Assembly (NCBI RefSeq): GCF_029227915.1 | Contig: NC_079878.1 | Location: 22,161,501-22,225,500 of the forward strand | Origin: Hydractinia symbiolongicarpus | Taxonomy: Eukaryota > Cnidaria > Hydrozoa > Anthoathecata > Hydractiniidae | Direction of reading: 5' to 3' | Length of the DNA: 64,000 nt | Part shown: piece after piece, positions 23,251-36,800 of the stretch | How the letters are laid out: each line of letters starts with the position of its first letter | Position numbering within the stretch: position 1 is the first letter of the stretch | Position numbers and translations under genes: made by a program | The notes under the pieces: generated by a model | Database searches by the model: none | Seen by the model: only the letters and a program-made list of their open reading frames with translations | What the model was told of the DNA's origin: nothing

Positions 23251-25644
23251 TTTTTTATTCTCTGTTCTTTCACTTTTTATGTTTTCACTGAAATGTTTGC
23301 TCTAAGTGGTGCTTCGATATTTTTTTCACGCGTAGTTTTCGGCTAATAATTCAGTTCGTCCGCTCTTTGTTTGGACATTTGGTTATGTACAAACTATAGG
23401 TTGGTGCGCTATGTTAGTTTTGGATTCATCCAGATTGCTCCTAAGTGCGTGTGTCAGATGTCTCTAACTCTGTGCCTTTTTTGATATTCGCTACTCCCAC
23501 AATATATAATTCATCAGTAACTAGAGGCACAGTAGTCGCCTCACTCAATCAATGTCTTACTCTTACAGATACAATTAATCTACTTTATAATTATCAGCGC
23601 AGCTACGCGGCTCAGTCTCATTCAGTAATGCATAAACACGGTTTGTCTCTTACCATATTAACCTCGCTAAACACGACACATATTCTGGTAATTCCGTTAA
23701 CTATGTCTGTTAAGTATGTTCAACAAATAAATGAATAAAGAATAAAGAATTATATAAAAGTACTTTTATTAGTTGTAAACAAACCCTCAACCGTAACAGA
23801 CAGCCCGGAAGTGTTAGGTCGGGTAGCCTTGATTCTATCAGGGATCAATTTAGCTAACATTTATTCGCTTTAGATACGGTGGGTAGACAACCCAAAAGGA
23901 CCGTCCACCTGACTAGATAAATATAAAAAACATTATTTTTGGAAATGAGCAAAATAATTTCTGCCAGGGCGGTGTTGACTTTATTTTTGCTTGTGGCGCC
24001 GTTGCTACAAATAAAGTTTTAATTTCTTTAAGAGCACAAAAGGGAAACCCTAAAGCCGACGCAAACTCATCCAACATTTTATTTAACATTAAAAGTTTTG
24101 ACAGAAGTTTATTCTTATGTCAGCGAACATGGTTTTTAACAGATTTATCAGTATATGAAACAAAAATTTCGGGTCTCTCTATTTTGGCGAAGGACACTGA
24201 ACCCGATATAGCATATAAGCACAGCCCTATCGGATGCAGAAGACATGGGCGCAAGGCCTTGTTTTTCGATTGGGTGTCCATACTTTCTGGTGGAGGAGTC
24301 GGAGTACCGCATCCAGACAAAGGATGTTTTGTGAATAAAGGACAGATCTAAGTAAAAAGGGCTCATCGCACAGGCCTCATGTTTTATAGCGCTCTATGTT
24401 TGAGTAGTAGAATTACTCTACTATCTTCGCCCGTAATAAAGTTGATCAATGATGGGATCAAAGCTACCCAGACGTAATGTTTACAAGGTAAAAAGGCGTG
24501 CTAGATACTTCAAACACGCCCAGCTAGGAGGAATGTGGATAAACTAAAAGCTAGGACAACAGAGGGCAGAGCTATAGTGCAGGAATTGTAAAAACCGTCA
24601 ATAAAACGTGCACATGAATGAAAGGGTAAAATGTACTATGAGGCTCTCAGAGACCCTTTTTCTACATGTACGGAAAGTCTATAAACGCAGGTCCACCGAG
24701 GTTATTATGCGGGCATAAAAGGTATACAAAGACAGTACGCAAGCTAAAGCGCTCGTGGCACAAGTTTATTGTAAAATGATTTAACACCTGCTATGTAATA
24801 AATGAAAAAGTGGGATTCGTCAGACGATTTCCATTTTCAAAGGATTTTATGAATTGGTGATTAAAAGAGTATGTCATATTTTCGAAATTTGTTTTGAAAA
24901 ATGTGACATCTGAGGTATCTACAAAGTAAATCTTTAAATTTTACAATATTTCAGGCAAAAGTAGTTTTGATAATCAAAGCAACTAAAAAACGCTAATAAA
25001 TTTGTAACTAATACGGTGAAGGTTAGCTATAAAAAAATTAATTAAGATATACCCTGTCTAGCACCGCTCAGAATGGCAACTCTGTTTATATGTTAGCTAA
25101 AATTTTAATCTCTCCTAAAATCTAGCAAGCTATATATATTTATGTAGCTATGGCTCTACATCGCCTGGAAGCTATGAAAAAAATATATTATTTTAATTTT
25201 TATTATGTAATAAAGCATAAACCAGCACCTGGTAATACTGTAAAAAGAAAGAATTATAATAATATAGTAAAAGCTACTGACCCTGATCCTAACAATCATT
25301 GAGATCTTTTCATGTCTCATACAAAGTAATTATAAAGGGTTAAAATTAGGAAAAACAAGGCCAGAAACATTTCCTGCCTCTTTTAACATAAAAACTAAGA
25401 TAAGGTTGTGAAAAGTTTCACGCGCGCCAGATGAAACAAAAACAATATCTGAAATGGAAAAACAATGAGGTATCTCAAAGCTAACGCATTTCCTTTTAAT
25501 ATGGTGGGCGGATGACCCAAAAAGATCGTTCACTCGTCTAGATAAATATAAAAAGCATTATTTTTGGCAGTGAACGATTGAACGCAAGATAAGGCAGTAC
25601 GAGTAGGTCTACTTCTGCTTGTGGCGACGCTCAAAACAATATTC

Positions 25645-25802
25645 CTCCCCTGACTGATTTTTTAACAACTCCTTAACGTTATGCTGCATGGCTATGATAA
25701 TTACTCTGAGTGTCAATATTTATCTATTAGACACCTGCATGCCAAATTTTTTCTAATTCGCCCCCGGTCAAAATATACCTAAAAGCCCCTGATTCAATAG
25801 GG
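25645..25802. mobile_element. Old deleted copy of the piggyBac-like MITE between H and I (unit L3)
   Basis: Same position and orientation as the L1 copy and a similar internal deletion with a different breakpoint. It ends CTGATTCAATAGGG next to TTAA. Orthologous position shows the insertion predates the L1/L3 duplication. Confidence 0.75.
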
Positions 25803-28129
25803 TTAAGTCACATTAGATGCTCAGCTTCCTCTTTTTTTCTTTTGATTCTTTGCGGCCTATCTCAGGCTTATTGTTTTATCAAGTTAGTCTCTCAAAAATA
25901 AATAAACTTTCTAAAATGATGACAAGGGGTCAGGCTTTCTTATATGGCAATGAGCCACAAGCAAAGACAATCTAAAATGCAATATTAAGTCCCGTTGTTA
26001 AGTTCGCGACATACGTTTGTAGCTAAAATCTTAAAATAAGTTTATTTAGTTTATCCAGACGGGCGGAATTTCTCCCACTCTCTCTGGCAGAAGTCTACCC
26101 ACTTACACATGAACGAAACAGTGGAAGGACAGTTTTGGGAAAGGTGTTATTTTTTAAAGCAGATTAATTTAGAAGTGAAGGTTTTACATTTTCTAAAAGT
26201 TGGATCATATTTTGACTTCTCGGGCATAAAATGGAAAAGTACAAGAACTTTGACTAGCTTTTCATACGGAGGTAAATTCTCCGGTTTCACTCTGACTGTA
26301 CACAGAACTAATTTATAAAGTAAAACAAGATTTGAATCCTGACTCTTTGTTGTTACATTGAGTTGAATTTTTATATCACAAGCGTCTAGGAATTTAGAGA
26401 AGTTATAGTCATCAGGCTATGATGGAGAAGAAAAACTAGTATAAAAATTTCTTTATGGAAATGTGGAAATACTCAGCTCAGGATATAGACTTTGTCCGTG
26501 GATATGCTCTTTGCCAAAAATAATGTTTTTTATATTTATCTAGTCAGGTGGACAATCCTTTCGGGTTGTCTACCCACTGTATTTAAAGCGAATAAATGTC
26601 TTTAAAGATTTAGGGCATAAAATATAAAAACGGTCTATTCAGTATACTTTGACACTGAACTTGCTATATTACATCAGCACAACACAGCAGGGTGCGGGAA
26701 AGGCATGGGTACGAGTGTCCCATGCAGAGAAAGGACTTTATTCAAGGGCATCGCCAAATGCGCAGGCCTTATTTCTTATACCCATTTCTTTTCCGATGAT
26801 GAAATTTATCCGGGTAGAATCAACGCTACCCGACCTGGCGACAGCGGTCATAGTCGCAGGTCAGTTAATGCCATATTGGGGATCTCTATAATTTCTTCTG
26901 TATTTATTTGTTTGCCATTCTTAAAAGACGTCTAAACGGATGTAACAGAATACGTACGTTAATTGGCGAAGTTTTGAGGAAAAGAGACAGAAAGTGTTTA
27001 TTAGGTACTTATAATTGGTAGGTGAATTGCTTCTGTAATAGCTAAATATCAATTGATTAAGAAGACAACTGCACGCCTTAGGTAATTTTTATATCTTATT
27101 ATACAGTTTGTGAGTACTGAATATTAAGCAAAGCAAAGCGCTATGAAAAGGTAAAAGGTTAAGTAAAGTTAATGAGAGACCTTTTCCTCCTGGTGTATAC
27201 GGAGTCAAGAGACACAGACCCACTGAGTGCTATCTTGCAGAATTTTAAGGTATATTAAAAACAGTGGGCAAGCTAAAAGACCTGTGGCAATAGGTTGCTG
27301 TGTTTGCTGCTGCGGTGAACGCCTGTTACGTAATAAATGACGCAAAAGCGCAGAGGTTACGTAGAATGTAGTTAAAAATAGCATAAGCGCACTATAATCG
27401 CGCTCATCATGACTCCTATTGATAATATAGGTTCAATTTCGGGATAATTTAATTTTTTGATTTAGAAATCTAAGCAAGCTGATATTTATAATTTTTCATA
27501 AACCCTGAGAATGACCAAAAAATAAGAAGAAAATAAAAACAAGGCAATACTCAAATGTGACTAACTGAAGGGAATGCGTACACTCTTTGTCGAAAACTTA
27601 ACAGTGATTTGCTTTATACAGAACACTGTGGGCAGGCTTACCTCTAGAAAGAGATTATCCGACCGTCTGGGGAAAGTTTAGAAAATATTTAAAAGAATTG
27701 ATATTAAGCTTTGATGCATCCGATTCTGTTTCCTTCTGCTTGTGGTGTGGAGATAAAAAACGTTGATTCTTTGGTGTGTGGTGTTTTCTATAAGTGTAAA
27801 ATATATTTAAGGGGCGCCGTAAGCGGAAATAAACAGAGACGCGATGCCTTAAATAATTTTTGCTTATATTTACTAGGCGGGCGGACGATCTTATTTAGTC
27901 GTCTGTCAACAATGTTTAAATAAACGCAAGACTGATATATATATATCATCTCTATGATGGAGAGAATTATTGCCGGAAACAAACATGTCCGAGAAAATTT
28001 TCAATTTGTGGTACAATAGAAGTGAATTTTTTTTGATTTTAAGTCAAACTTTTCCTTTTCCTGTCAATCTTTTTCATTCGAATTTGAATGTTTAACTGGA
28101 ATTTCAACCTTCGGTTTTTTTTAAATTGT

Positions 28130-29036
28130 TCAAATTTTTAAAACATTGAAAAAGCAATACACACTCTTTGAGTCAAAATTTAGATCAAAAAAATGAGTGA
28201 TTTTTAATGGTTTGTTAAGAAGAGAAGTCAAAAAATAATAACAACAATAATAATAACAGTAATAATAATAATATAAAATAAACCCTAGAATTCGCAAAAA
28301 CAATGGGGATGTAATATGCAAAGCATCCGATAATTTTTCTGCCTCAAAATACAACGTATGTTCTTCAATCAAGGAACCAAGGCGCCAATTACCGAAAAAA
28401 AGTCCATCGTCTTTGCATGAAAGGAGTGGAAAGTACAAAACACTGTCATGGATCTATATTTTGCAAGCAATGAAACACTTGGCGTCATCATGGAACGCTA
28501 GACCAAAGGAAATTTTCATTAACTGTTTTAAGGAATCTCATAAGTCAATCAAAACAAAAGGCAAAAGAGAAGGATGATGACGCTCCATTTAAATGTTGGA
28601 TAATCAAGCAAATGAGTCAACTAAAGAATTCGCTGACCTGGATAGTGAAGTGGCTACATCTACCGAAGTTATCGAAGGAAATAATGCAAAAGTGAGCATC
28701 ATAAGAATGGTCTGCAAGAGAATGACAGTGCGGAAACAACCGATCATTCAACAAATGAAATCCGAGATGCACTGGAAACGATGCAAGACCTCTTCATTTT
28801 CAGTACACATGGGAGCGCTTTGTTGTATTGAAAATGGAAAGCTTGTTATCCCGGAAGCGGTTGAAAACCTTAAACAAAACTTTGTAACTAATATTTTCCA
28901 CAGAAAATAATAAAAAGTAAAAAGCTTCCAATATTAACATTTTTAGTCTTTTTTCTCCTTTTACCAAAATCTTGAGAAATCGAACTCTTGATGCATCGAA
29001 TTTTTTAGGGTCCTTTGAAAGTTCAGATTAACTAGA
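28130..29036 (+). pseudogene. Tigger-like transposase remnant, copy 3, with the longest C-terminal tail
   Basis: The FLPPNTT motif is degraded here and several codons of the NQGVL region are lost. The tail is clearer than in the other copies: a frame at 28,593-28,910 reads MLDNQANESTKEFADLDSEV and ends in ENGKLVIPEAVENLKQNF. A frameshift near 28,760 conceals a helical segment (ALETMQDLFIF). The tail shows this lineage had an acidic C-terminal extension of about 100 residues. An AAT/AAC microsatellite (28,230-28,280) interrupts the 5' part. Confidence 0.72.
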
Positions 29037-29811
29037 GTCGACTTGTATATCTTTTTTTATCAAATTCGATTTGTGTCACGCATTGGTAACGTTTCACAGC
29101 CAACTTCCTTTTTCGCTTCTCATTAGGAGCTAATGCCTTTTATCTTTTTCGAACGAGATCGATTTTTTTGGCACTAAACCAGTGAGAGGGTAGCCTTTAG
29201 CTGCTAAATTATTCTTAAAAAGTAGTTTTTTACCAAAGTCTAAACATTTATAAAATAAATTAACATTTTTACAATGAAAAATTAGGAAGTTTTACATTGT
29301 TGGGCAAAATTTATTTCTATAACTCATTTTTTTTATATAACAAATGACCCCCTCCCCCAGTAATGTGCAAATGTTTGATAGTGTTTCTTTCTTCTTTAGA
29401 CAAACTCGACCAAGACGGGAGAAAGAAATTTGGATTGACATTGCCTTAAATGATGACTTTAAAGGTGACTGCCACCTATGGAATGAGTAATCACTCGCTT
29501 TATCTACTTTTCTACTTAATGCTCTTATCCACGATCTCATTATTACTAGCCGTATTCTGTCTGTTTGTACGAGAAAAAAAGCGTGTTACGGAAACACGAA
29601 ATGCAATAAGTAAAAGACGGGCGAGCCCATAGATTTATTTAGTGTCTGCAGTAATGCCCGTATTCTGCTTGTCCGTTCGTGCGCAAGATAGCATCAGCAC
29701 ATCTATAACAGCGGCAGATCATTACGTTAGCTTATTCCTCTTTAAAGTAACGTAAAATCTTTTCGGTGGTTTGTACTGAATCTTTAAGTCTGAAGCGACT
29801 TTTAAAATTTT

Positions 29812-30150
29812 TTATATTTTATTCTTCATATTCTCAAACGTATTGATCAATGCGGTGTACCTTTTAAGTGCATGACTGACGATCTTTAAAGGATTTTCAT
29901 CCTTGTCTATAATTATTTCAACCAGCTCCATCAAAACATCCTTACATTCTCTATTTGCCAAAACAATGTCACTTTTGTTGTCACCTTGCAACATTTCCGA
30001 GAGTACGAAAGTACATCTTGTGAGGAGGAAATTATCCATAGACAGCTCGCCTGCATTGGTCTTTATTTTCTGTCTTTCTAGAGTATCGCGATAAAATTCA
30101 CAGTCTTATTTGTCATGTCCTCAAAGGCAATAGTAAACTGAAAAATTCGA
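29812..30150 (-). pseudogene. Exon X remnant, copy 4, the least broken
   Basis: One continuous minus-strand frame holds both halves: LSMDNFLLTRCTFVLSEMLQ then GDNKSDIVLANRECKDVLME and ending TALINTFENMKNK. Upstream the homology continues (DCEFYRDTLERQKIKTNAGE) in the same frame up to a stop near DK. This is the best template for a family search. Confidence 0.55.
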
Positions 30151-30159
30151 TTGCAATTA

Positions 30160-30372
30160 CTAATGAATTCGAATCGTTGATTTTAAATAACGGCAACTGT
30201 TGCATGGTGTCGTTGAACAAAACTTATTAGATCTATTTAGCGTTAGTATTGTTTTGTTTTCAGTGGTCATGTAGTGCTTTGGCAGTTCATACTCATATAA
30301 ATAGTTATGGATTTTTGAACGAAAGTTGTTAAGACTTACTTTTTTTGGCAATTTTGGCAAAGGTAAAAACAT
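30160..30372 (-). other. Short frame resembling a reverse-transcriptase tail
   Basis: Minus-strand frame with LPKLPKKVSLNNFRSKIHNY and LYEYELP, loosely like the LP-----L--FK--L--YL tail of LINE polymerases. Fifty codons of similarity in style only. No polymerase motif nearby. Confidence 0.25.
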
Positions 30373-30504
30373 GCAGTTGAAAGTCTGATGTCGTCATCGG
30401 GTAGACTTGCCACGGAGAAAAAGTGGGAAAAAGAATAAATTTAAAGGCAGAAAAAATGTTTAACTGTTAAAAGTCTGAAAATTGGCTTGTTAAAAAGTTT
30501 ATAT

Positions 30505-30716
30505 AGTAGAGTCCCGGTAACTGGAATACCTGATAACTCGAACTTTAATTATCTCGAAATATTTTGCTCGTTCCCTTGAACATTTACTATTACTTTCTTT
30601 TAAAAATCACTCGTTAACTTGAACCTCGGTTAACTCGAACATTCGCTGTCTCGAACCATTTTCGAGTTCCCCTTCAGACCATTCCTTTGGATAACTTGAA
30701 CTTTAAAGAAAAGAGG
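30505..30716. mobile_element. Second small Tigger/pogo-type MITE
   Basis: AGAGTCCCGGTAACTGGAAT at the left and repeated AACTCGAAC / AACTTGAAC motifs inside resemble the AATTCGAA-rich MITE at 5,095. It interrupts sequence that is continuous in L3 (near 22,555-22,680). The right end near TTGAACTTTA is less certain, and I cannot define an exact TA pair. Confidence 0.5.
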
Positions 30717-32555
30717 AAAAGCAATTTGCTCCGCTAGTAATAATTGTGCTGCGCTTTTTTTAAATTAGTTTAAGATTGTTTAACTTGAAACAACACTTCA
30801 TAATTTCACACGAAGCCAACACCAAAGTGACGTAATAATACGTTAACCACAATATGTTCTTTATATTTTAGTTTAACTTCAATTTCCTGTTCATTTTCCA
30901 ATTGTATCAATGTTTAAACAACAACTATAGGCATTTTCGCTCAAATTTCGACACCTTATCGCAACGAAATATGTTTAAAATTAACTCCGAGAGCGATGAT
31001 ATCCCTTGCATAGTTAGTCACTAAACCTATTGGTCACCAAAGCACACTTGGCTAACCTTACTCTTTAAGAAATTAACCAACTTGGATTAAATATGCAATT
31101 AAGTTGAAACATAAACAATACATAGTTATTCTTTATTATATTATGCTATTGTCAATTCAACATTTTTTTTCCGCTTTTTTATTCTTCGTACATTCATAAT
31201 TTATGTTTTCAGTCAAATGATTCAGAATTGCTCCGATATTTATTTACACGTGGTCTTTTGCTATACTTCATTTCGCCCGGCTCTTTGTTTGGACATTTAG
31301 TCCTGTAAAAATTCAAGGATCCACCCGACACGTGTTCCACTTAACATCTATGCGTTTAAGTCATTTATTACGTAGCCGGTGTTACATCGATAATTGTACC
31401 ACAGGCGTTTTAGTTTGCGCACTGTGTTTAGTATTTTTTACTTTTTCACGATAGTTGTCTGTGAGCACAAGTTTCTAGACTCTTTGAACACATGAGCAGG
31501 GTATATGCGCACATTTACCTGACACTTACATGTTATCGACTGTCCGTGAACGTTAGCTCTGTTGTTATCTGAGTTTTGGATTCATTCAGATTCCTCCTAC
31601 GTGCGTGTGTTGATGTTTTTTAACTCTGTGCTTTGTTTGATATTTGCTACTCCTAAAATATATAATTCATCGGTAACTAGAGGCACAGTAGTCGCCTCAC
31701 TCAATCAATGTCTCACTATTACAGATACAATTCATCAGCTAATTATAATTACCAACGCAGTGACGTGTCTTAGTCTCATTCAGTAATGCAGAACATGTTT
31801 TTCTCCTTCCACATTAATCTGGCTAATCACGGAACGTATGCTAGTAATTCCGTTTACTGAATCTGCTAAGTATGTTTAACAAACAAATGAATAAAGAATT
31901 ATATAGAAGTCTCCATTTGTCATAAACAACCCTGCAACCAAAACCAACTGTCCCAAAGCGCCAGGTCAGGCAGACTTGATTCTATCATGTATTAATTTAA
32001 CTACCTGTGTAGAAAGCCTATCAATTTCACTTTCCCAAGAGAAAGCGGACTAAGAAACAAGGCCTGTATTATAATGATGTAAAAACATGAAACACGCGAA
32101 AAATGGGAAATAAAAACCCCAAAAAGACAACAAAATAACAAACAATAATATAGTGCGCTTATTCCTTCCATGAGTTAAATGTTCAATTTCCACAAATCTT
32201 AACCAAATACCGAAGACATTTATTCGCTTTAGATACGGTGGGTAGACAACCAAAAAAGACCATCCACCCAACTAGATAAATATAAAAAACATTATTTTTG
32301 GCAATGAGCAAAATAATTTCTGCCAGGGCGGTACTGTTGACTTTACTTTTGCTTCTGGAGCCGTTGCTACAAATAAAGTTTTAATATCTTTAAGACCACA
32401 AAAGGAAAACCTTAAAGCCGGTGCAAACTCATACAACATTTCAAATAACATTAAAAATTTTGACAGGAGTTCATTCTTGTGTCGGCGAACATGGTTGTTA
32501 ACAGATTTATCAGTATATGAAGCAAAAATTCAGGTCTCTCTATATTGGCTAAGGA

Positions 32556-32617
32556 CAACATAACCATATAAGCACAACATAAGCATATAAGCACAACATA
32601 AGCATATAAGCACAACT
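32556..32617. repeat. Local 20-bp tandem repeat in block F of L4
   Basis: Three copies of a unit close to ATAAGCATATAAGCACAACA. The other units have a single copy (GCATATAAGCACAG). Recent slippage expansion confined to this unit. Confidence 0.85.
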
Positions 32618-33500
32618 CCATCGGATGCAGAAGACATGGGCGCAAGGCCTTGTTTTTCGATTGGGTGCCGATATTTTCTGGCGGAGGAGTCCGAGTACCG
32701 CATCCAGAGAAAGGATGTTTTGTGGATAAAGGAAGGATCTAAGTAAAGAGGGGTCATCGCATAGGCCTTATTTCTTAAAGCGTTTTATGTTTGAGTAGTA
32801 GAATTACTCCGCTATCTTCCCCGGTAGTAACATTGGTCCATGATAAGATCGCAGCTACCCAGGCGTAGTGTTAACAAAGTGTAGGTAGTTCTTAAACGCA
32901 GGTCCACCAAGGTTATTATGCGGGCGTAAAATGTATACAAAAGACAGTGCGCCAGCTAAAACGCTCGTGGCACAAGTTAGTTGTATCTGTTTGTTGTAAA
33001 AAGATTTAACACCTGCTATGTAATAAATGACACAGTGGACTTCGTCAGACGATTTCCATTTTCAAAGGATTTTATAAATTGATGATTAAAAGAATACGAC
33101 ATATTTTTTTAAAAAATGTTTAATCTGAAGTCTCTACAAAGTAAATCTTTAAATTTTACAATATTTCAGGCAAAAATAGTTTTGATAATCAAAGCAGCTA
33201 AGTAAACGCAAAATATAATATCCTAGTAAATGTTTTATGTATGTTTGTGTGTAAGTGTGAGATTGCAGAGAACGAAGTATTATTGAAATTATTTCATGTC
33301 TCATACAAGGTTTTCAATTAGGAAAAAGAAGTCAAGAAACATTTCCTGCCTCTTTTAACACGAAAACTAAGATTGTGAAAAGTTTCACGCGTGCCAGATA
33401 AAACAAAAACAATATCTAAGATGGAAAAACAAGAAGATATCCCACAGCTAGCGCATTTTCTTTCATTATGATGGGCGGATGACCCAATAAGATCGTCCAC

Positions 33501-33874
33501 CCCCCCCCCCCATTCCTGACGGTGTTTTCAACAACTCCTTAACGCTATGCTGCAAGGCTATAATACTTATTGAGTGTCAATATTTATCTATTAGACACCT
33601 GCATGCCAAATTTTTAGGTCCCATGCTTTTTCAGAGGCTTTGATATTAACTATTACTCGAAACAAAAAAAAATCTCTGTGAAACCATTATAATGGGTAAA
33701 ATTTAATATTTCATGTTAGGGTTATCCTTAGACCTTGCAACTTACAACACAACTTTGTTGCATCATGAAAAATCATTTGCCATGTTTTTGACACGTGATT
33801 AATCCGATATTCCGCTTTTTTGGGAATCCGCCGCCCGGTCATAATATGTTCAAACAATCCTGGACTGAATAGAG
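33501..33874. mobile_element. Old, fuller copy of the piggyBac-like MITE (unit L4)
   Basis: Keeps most of the interior missing from the L1 and L3 copies (CTCGAAAC, TTATAATGGGTAAAATTTAA, CACGTGATTAATCCGATAT). It begins at a poly-C run that truncates module H and ends CTGGACTGAATAGAG before TTAA. Confidence 0.75.
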
Positions 33875-36800
33875 TTAAGTCACAGTCGATGCTCTCCTTG
33901 CTCTTTTCTGTTTTTATTTTGCGACCTTTCTCAGGCTTATTGTTTTATCAAGTTATTCTGTCAAAATGATATAAAAGCACGAAAGGTATTTGTAGCATTA
34001 TACGTGTTACCTGCATCAGAAGATTAAGTTGGTTTAGCGTTCTATCAAGCTGGGGGAGAATAATTGGCTAAGAAAAGTTTAGTATCATTTTTTGGGCAAA
34101 GTCCAGATGATAAAAAATGAGAAAGACATGGGTAGCGAAAGGCACATGACAGACTTAGATCACATGAATTTGAATTTAGAACTAATACAGTCTAGATTAG
34201 ATAGTAATTAAAAACTGATTAATATACCCTGTCTAGCATCACCGGTCAGAATAGCAACCCTGCGTAAATTGTTTATATGTTAGCTACAGCGTTATTCTGT
34301 CCTAAAACTTGCTAGCCATGTATATTTATGTATGGCTCTACATCGCACAGGTATCTATGAAAAATATATATTAATTTCTATTACTTACTTTATATAGAAG
34401 AAGTAAAACACTAAATTTTCATTGGGTAGTAAAGGACAAAGCAGCGTAGTTATCTCGTAAAACTGAGAAAATAAATAATAATATATCAAAGTTACTGACC
34501 TAGATCATAATAATCATTGAAATTTTTTCACGCCTCATACGAAGTAATTATGAAGGGTTACAACTATGGAAAGCAACACAAGAAACACTTCCTGCTTTGT
34601 TTAACACGAAAATTAAGATAAGGTTGTAAAAAGTTTCAGGCGTGCCGGATGACGCAAAAACAATGGAAAAACAAAAACACAGTTTCTAACAGCAAACGCA
34701 TTTCCTTTAAATATTGTAGGCACATGACCCAATAAGATCGTCCACCCGTCTAGATAAATATAAAAAACATTATTTTTGGCAATGAACAACTGAGCGCGCG
34801 ATAAGGCAGTACGGGTAGGTATACTTCTGCTCGTGGCGACGCTCAAAACAATATTTTACGCTGATAAAAAAGCCATACGTGAAAATAGGTGCAGAAGCAA
34901 AACTCTCTCTATCTCTTCGAGTAAGTCCGCTCGCCGGTATTCGTAATAATGACATCAAAGATCACTTTAAAACACAAGATGTTATACGATCCAATTAAAT
35001 GTGATTTACAAGATAGGAAACAAAAAGTATACGTCACATTTGAGGCTTATTATTAACTCCAAAAAGAATAAACTTTCTAAAAGGATGACAACGGCTTTCT
35101 TATATGGCAATGAGCCACAAGCAATGACAAACTAAAATGCCATATTAAGTCCTGTCGTAAAGTTTTCGACGTACGTTCGCAGCTAAAATCTTAAAATAAG
35201 TTTATTTAGTTTATCCAGACGGGCGGACCTTCTCCCTGTCTCTCTGGGAGAAGTCAACCCACTTACACATAACCGAAACCGTGAAAAAGTCAAGGACTAC
35301 TTAAGGTGTTCGATGTTCTAAAAGTATACATATTTAGAAGTGAGATGATAGACGTTTCGTGTGCAAGAATGGCTTATTTTTGGTTAAAATTGGATCAAAT
35401 ATTGACCCCTCAGGTATAAAATGTTAAAGTACAGGAGGTTTGACAAACTTATAGAGAAGGATAACTGAATTCAAAGAGAGTAAATGTCTTTTAAAGTTTT
35501 TGAGAGTTATCCAAAATTTCACAATCGACTTCTCAGAAATTTATCTTTTTCTAAATCGCGTCTCTGCTTATTTCCGCTTGCGGCGCCCCTTAAAAATATA
35601 ATACTTATAGAAAACACCACACACCAGATAATCAACATTTTTCATCTCCACACCACAAGCACAAGGAAATAAAATCATATGCGTCAAAGCTTAATTTAAT
35701 TTCATTTAAATGTGTTTTAAACTTTCTCCAAACGAGCGGACAATCTATTTCTAGGGGTAAGTCTGTCCACAGTGTTTTATATAGAGCAAATCACGGTTCA
35801 GTTTTTGACAAAGACTGCACGTAGTACCTTCAGTTAGCCATATTTGAGTATTACCTTGTTTTTATTTTGTTCTTATTTTTTAGCGTTTATAGTGCTATTT
35901 TTAACTAAGTTCTACGTAACCTCTGCGCTTTTGCGTCATTTATTACGTAGTAGGCGTTCGCTCCTCCAACAAAGACAGCAACCTATTGCCACATGTCTTT
36001 CAGCTTGCGCACTGTTTTTGATATAACTTTAAATTCTGCAAGATAGCCCTCAGTGGGTCTGTGTCTCTTGACTCCATATAAACTGGGAGGGAAAGGTCTC
36101 TCATTAACTTTACTTAACCTTTTACCTTTCCTTAGCGCAGCTTTTATGAAGTTGGATACTTTTTATCAATGGTTTGCGCTATTTCTTCACGCTATCCCTG
36201 TTTTTAGATTGATTTAGATTTTTTCTAGCCGAGCGTGTTTGACATCTTTAGCACAGTCCTTCCGCTTTAGTTGATATTCGGTACTCACAAACTGTCCAAT
36301 ACAATACAACAATTAACTGAGGCGTGAAGTGGTTCTCCTAACCAATCTATATTTAGCTATTACAGATGCAATTCACCTACCAATTATAAGTACCCAATAA
36401 ATATGTGAATTGGTCTCATTCAGGAATGAAGAAGCACGTTTTGTCTCTCTCCTTCAAAGCTTCGCCAATCACAGCACGTATTCTGTTAATTCCGTTTAAC
36501 ACGTCTCTTAAGAATGGCCAACAATTAAAAGCAGAAGAAATTATCGGGTGGTTAACTGGCCTGCGACTATGACCGCTGTCGCCTGATAAAGTAGCTTTGA
36601 TTCTACCTGGATATATCTCAATATGGGAACAGAAATGGGTATAAGAAATAAGGCCAATGCATATGACGATGACCTCAATTAAAGTTATTTCTCTGCATAG
36701 GACACTTAGAATTTTTATCTACAAAGTAGACTCATCCAATCGAAAAAATATACCTTGTACCCAGGTCTTTACCGCACCCTGCTGTGTTGTGCTAATGTAA

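Larger units (their letters stand above)
20515..27000 (+). repeat. Array unit L3 (direct orientation, about 6.5 kb, lacking K, M|A and Tigger)
   Basis: Starts abruptly with the sequence that precedes exon X in L1, then X (21,094-21,350), about 1.9 kb with few matches in other left units (21,360-23,250), D (23,250-23,860), E (23,879-24,010), F (24,080-24,950), G (25,030-25,300), H (25,503-25,630), an old MITE (25,645-25,802), I (25,945-26,100), J (26,525-26,577) and J body (26,640-26,935). Part of the unmatched stretch (22,440-22,980) reappears in L4 near 30,380-30,950. Confidence 0.68.
27000..35460 (+). repeat. Array unit L4 (direct orientation) running into the inversion point
   Basis: Holds K (27,000-27,430), M|A (27,628-27,908), Tigger (28,130-29,036), X (29,812-30,150), D (31,150-32,010), E (32,237-32,367) and F (32,460-33,170). 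Then comes a truncated H (33,470-33,505) abutting a MITE, followed by a second G-H-I run (34,187-35,262). That run matches the right-hand units far better than L1-L3. It ends near 35,460, where orientation flips. A poly-C run marks 33,500-33,512. Confidence 0.68.
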
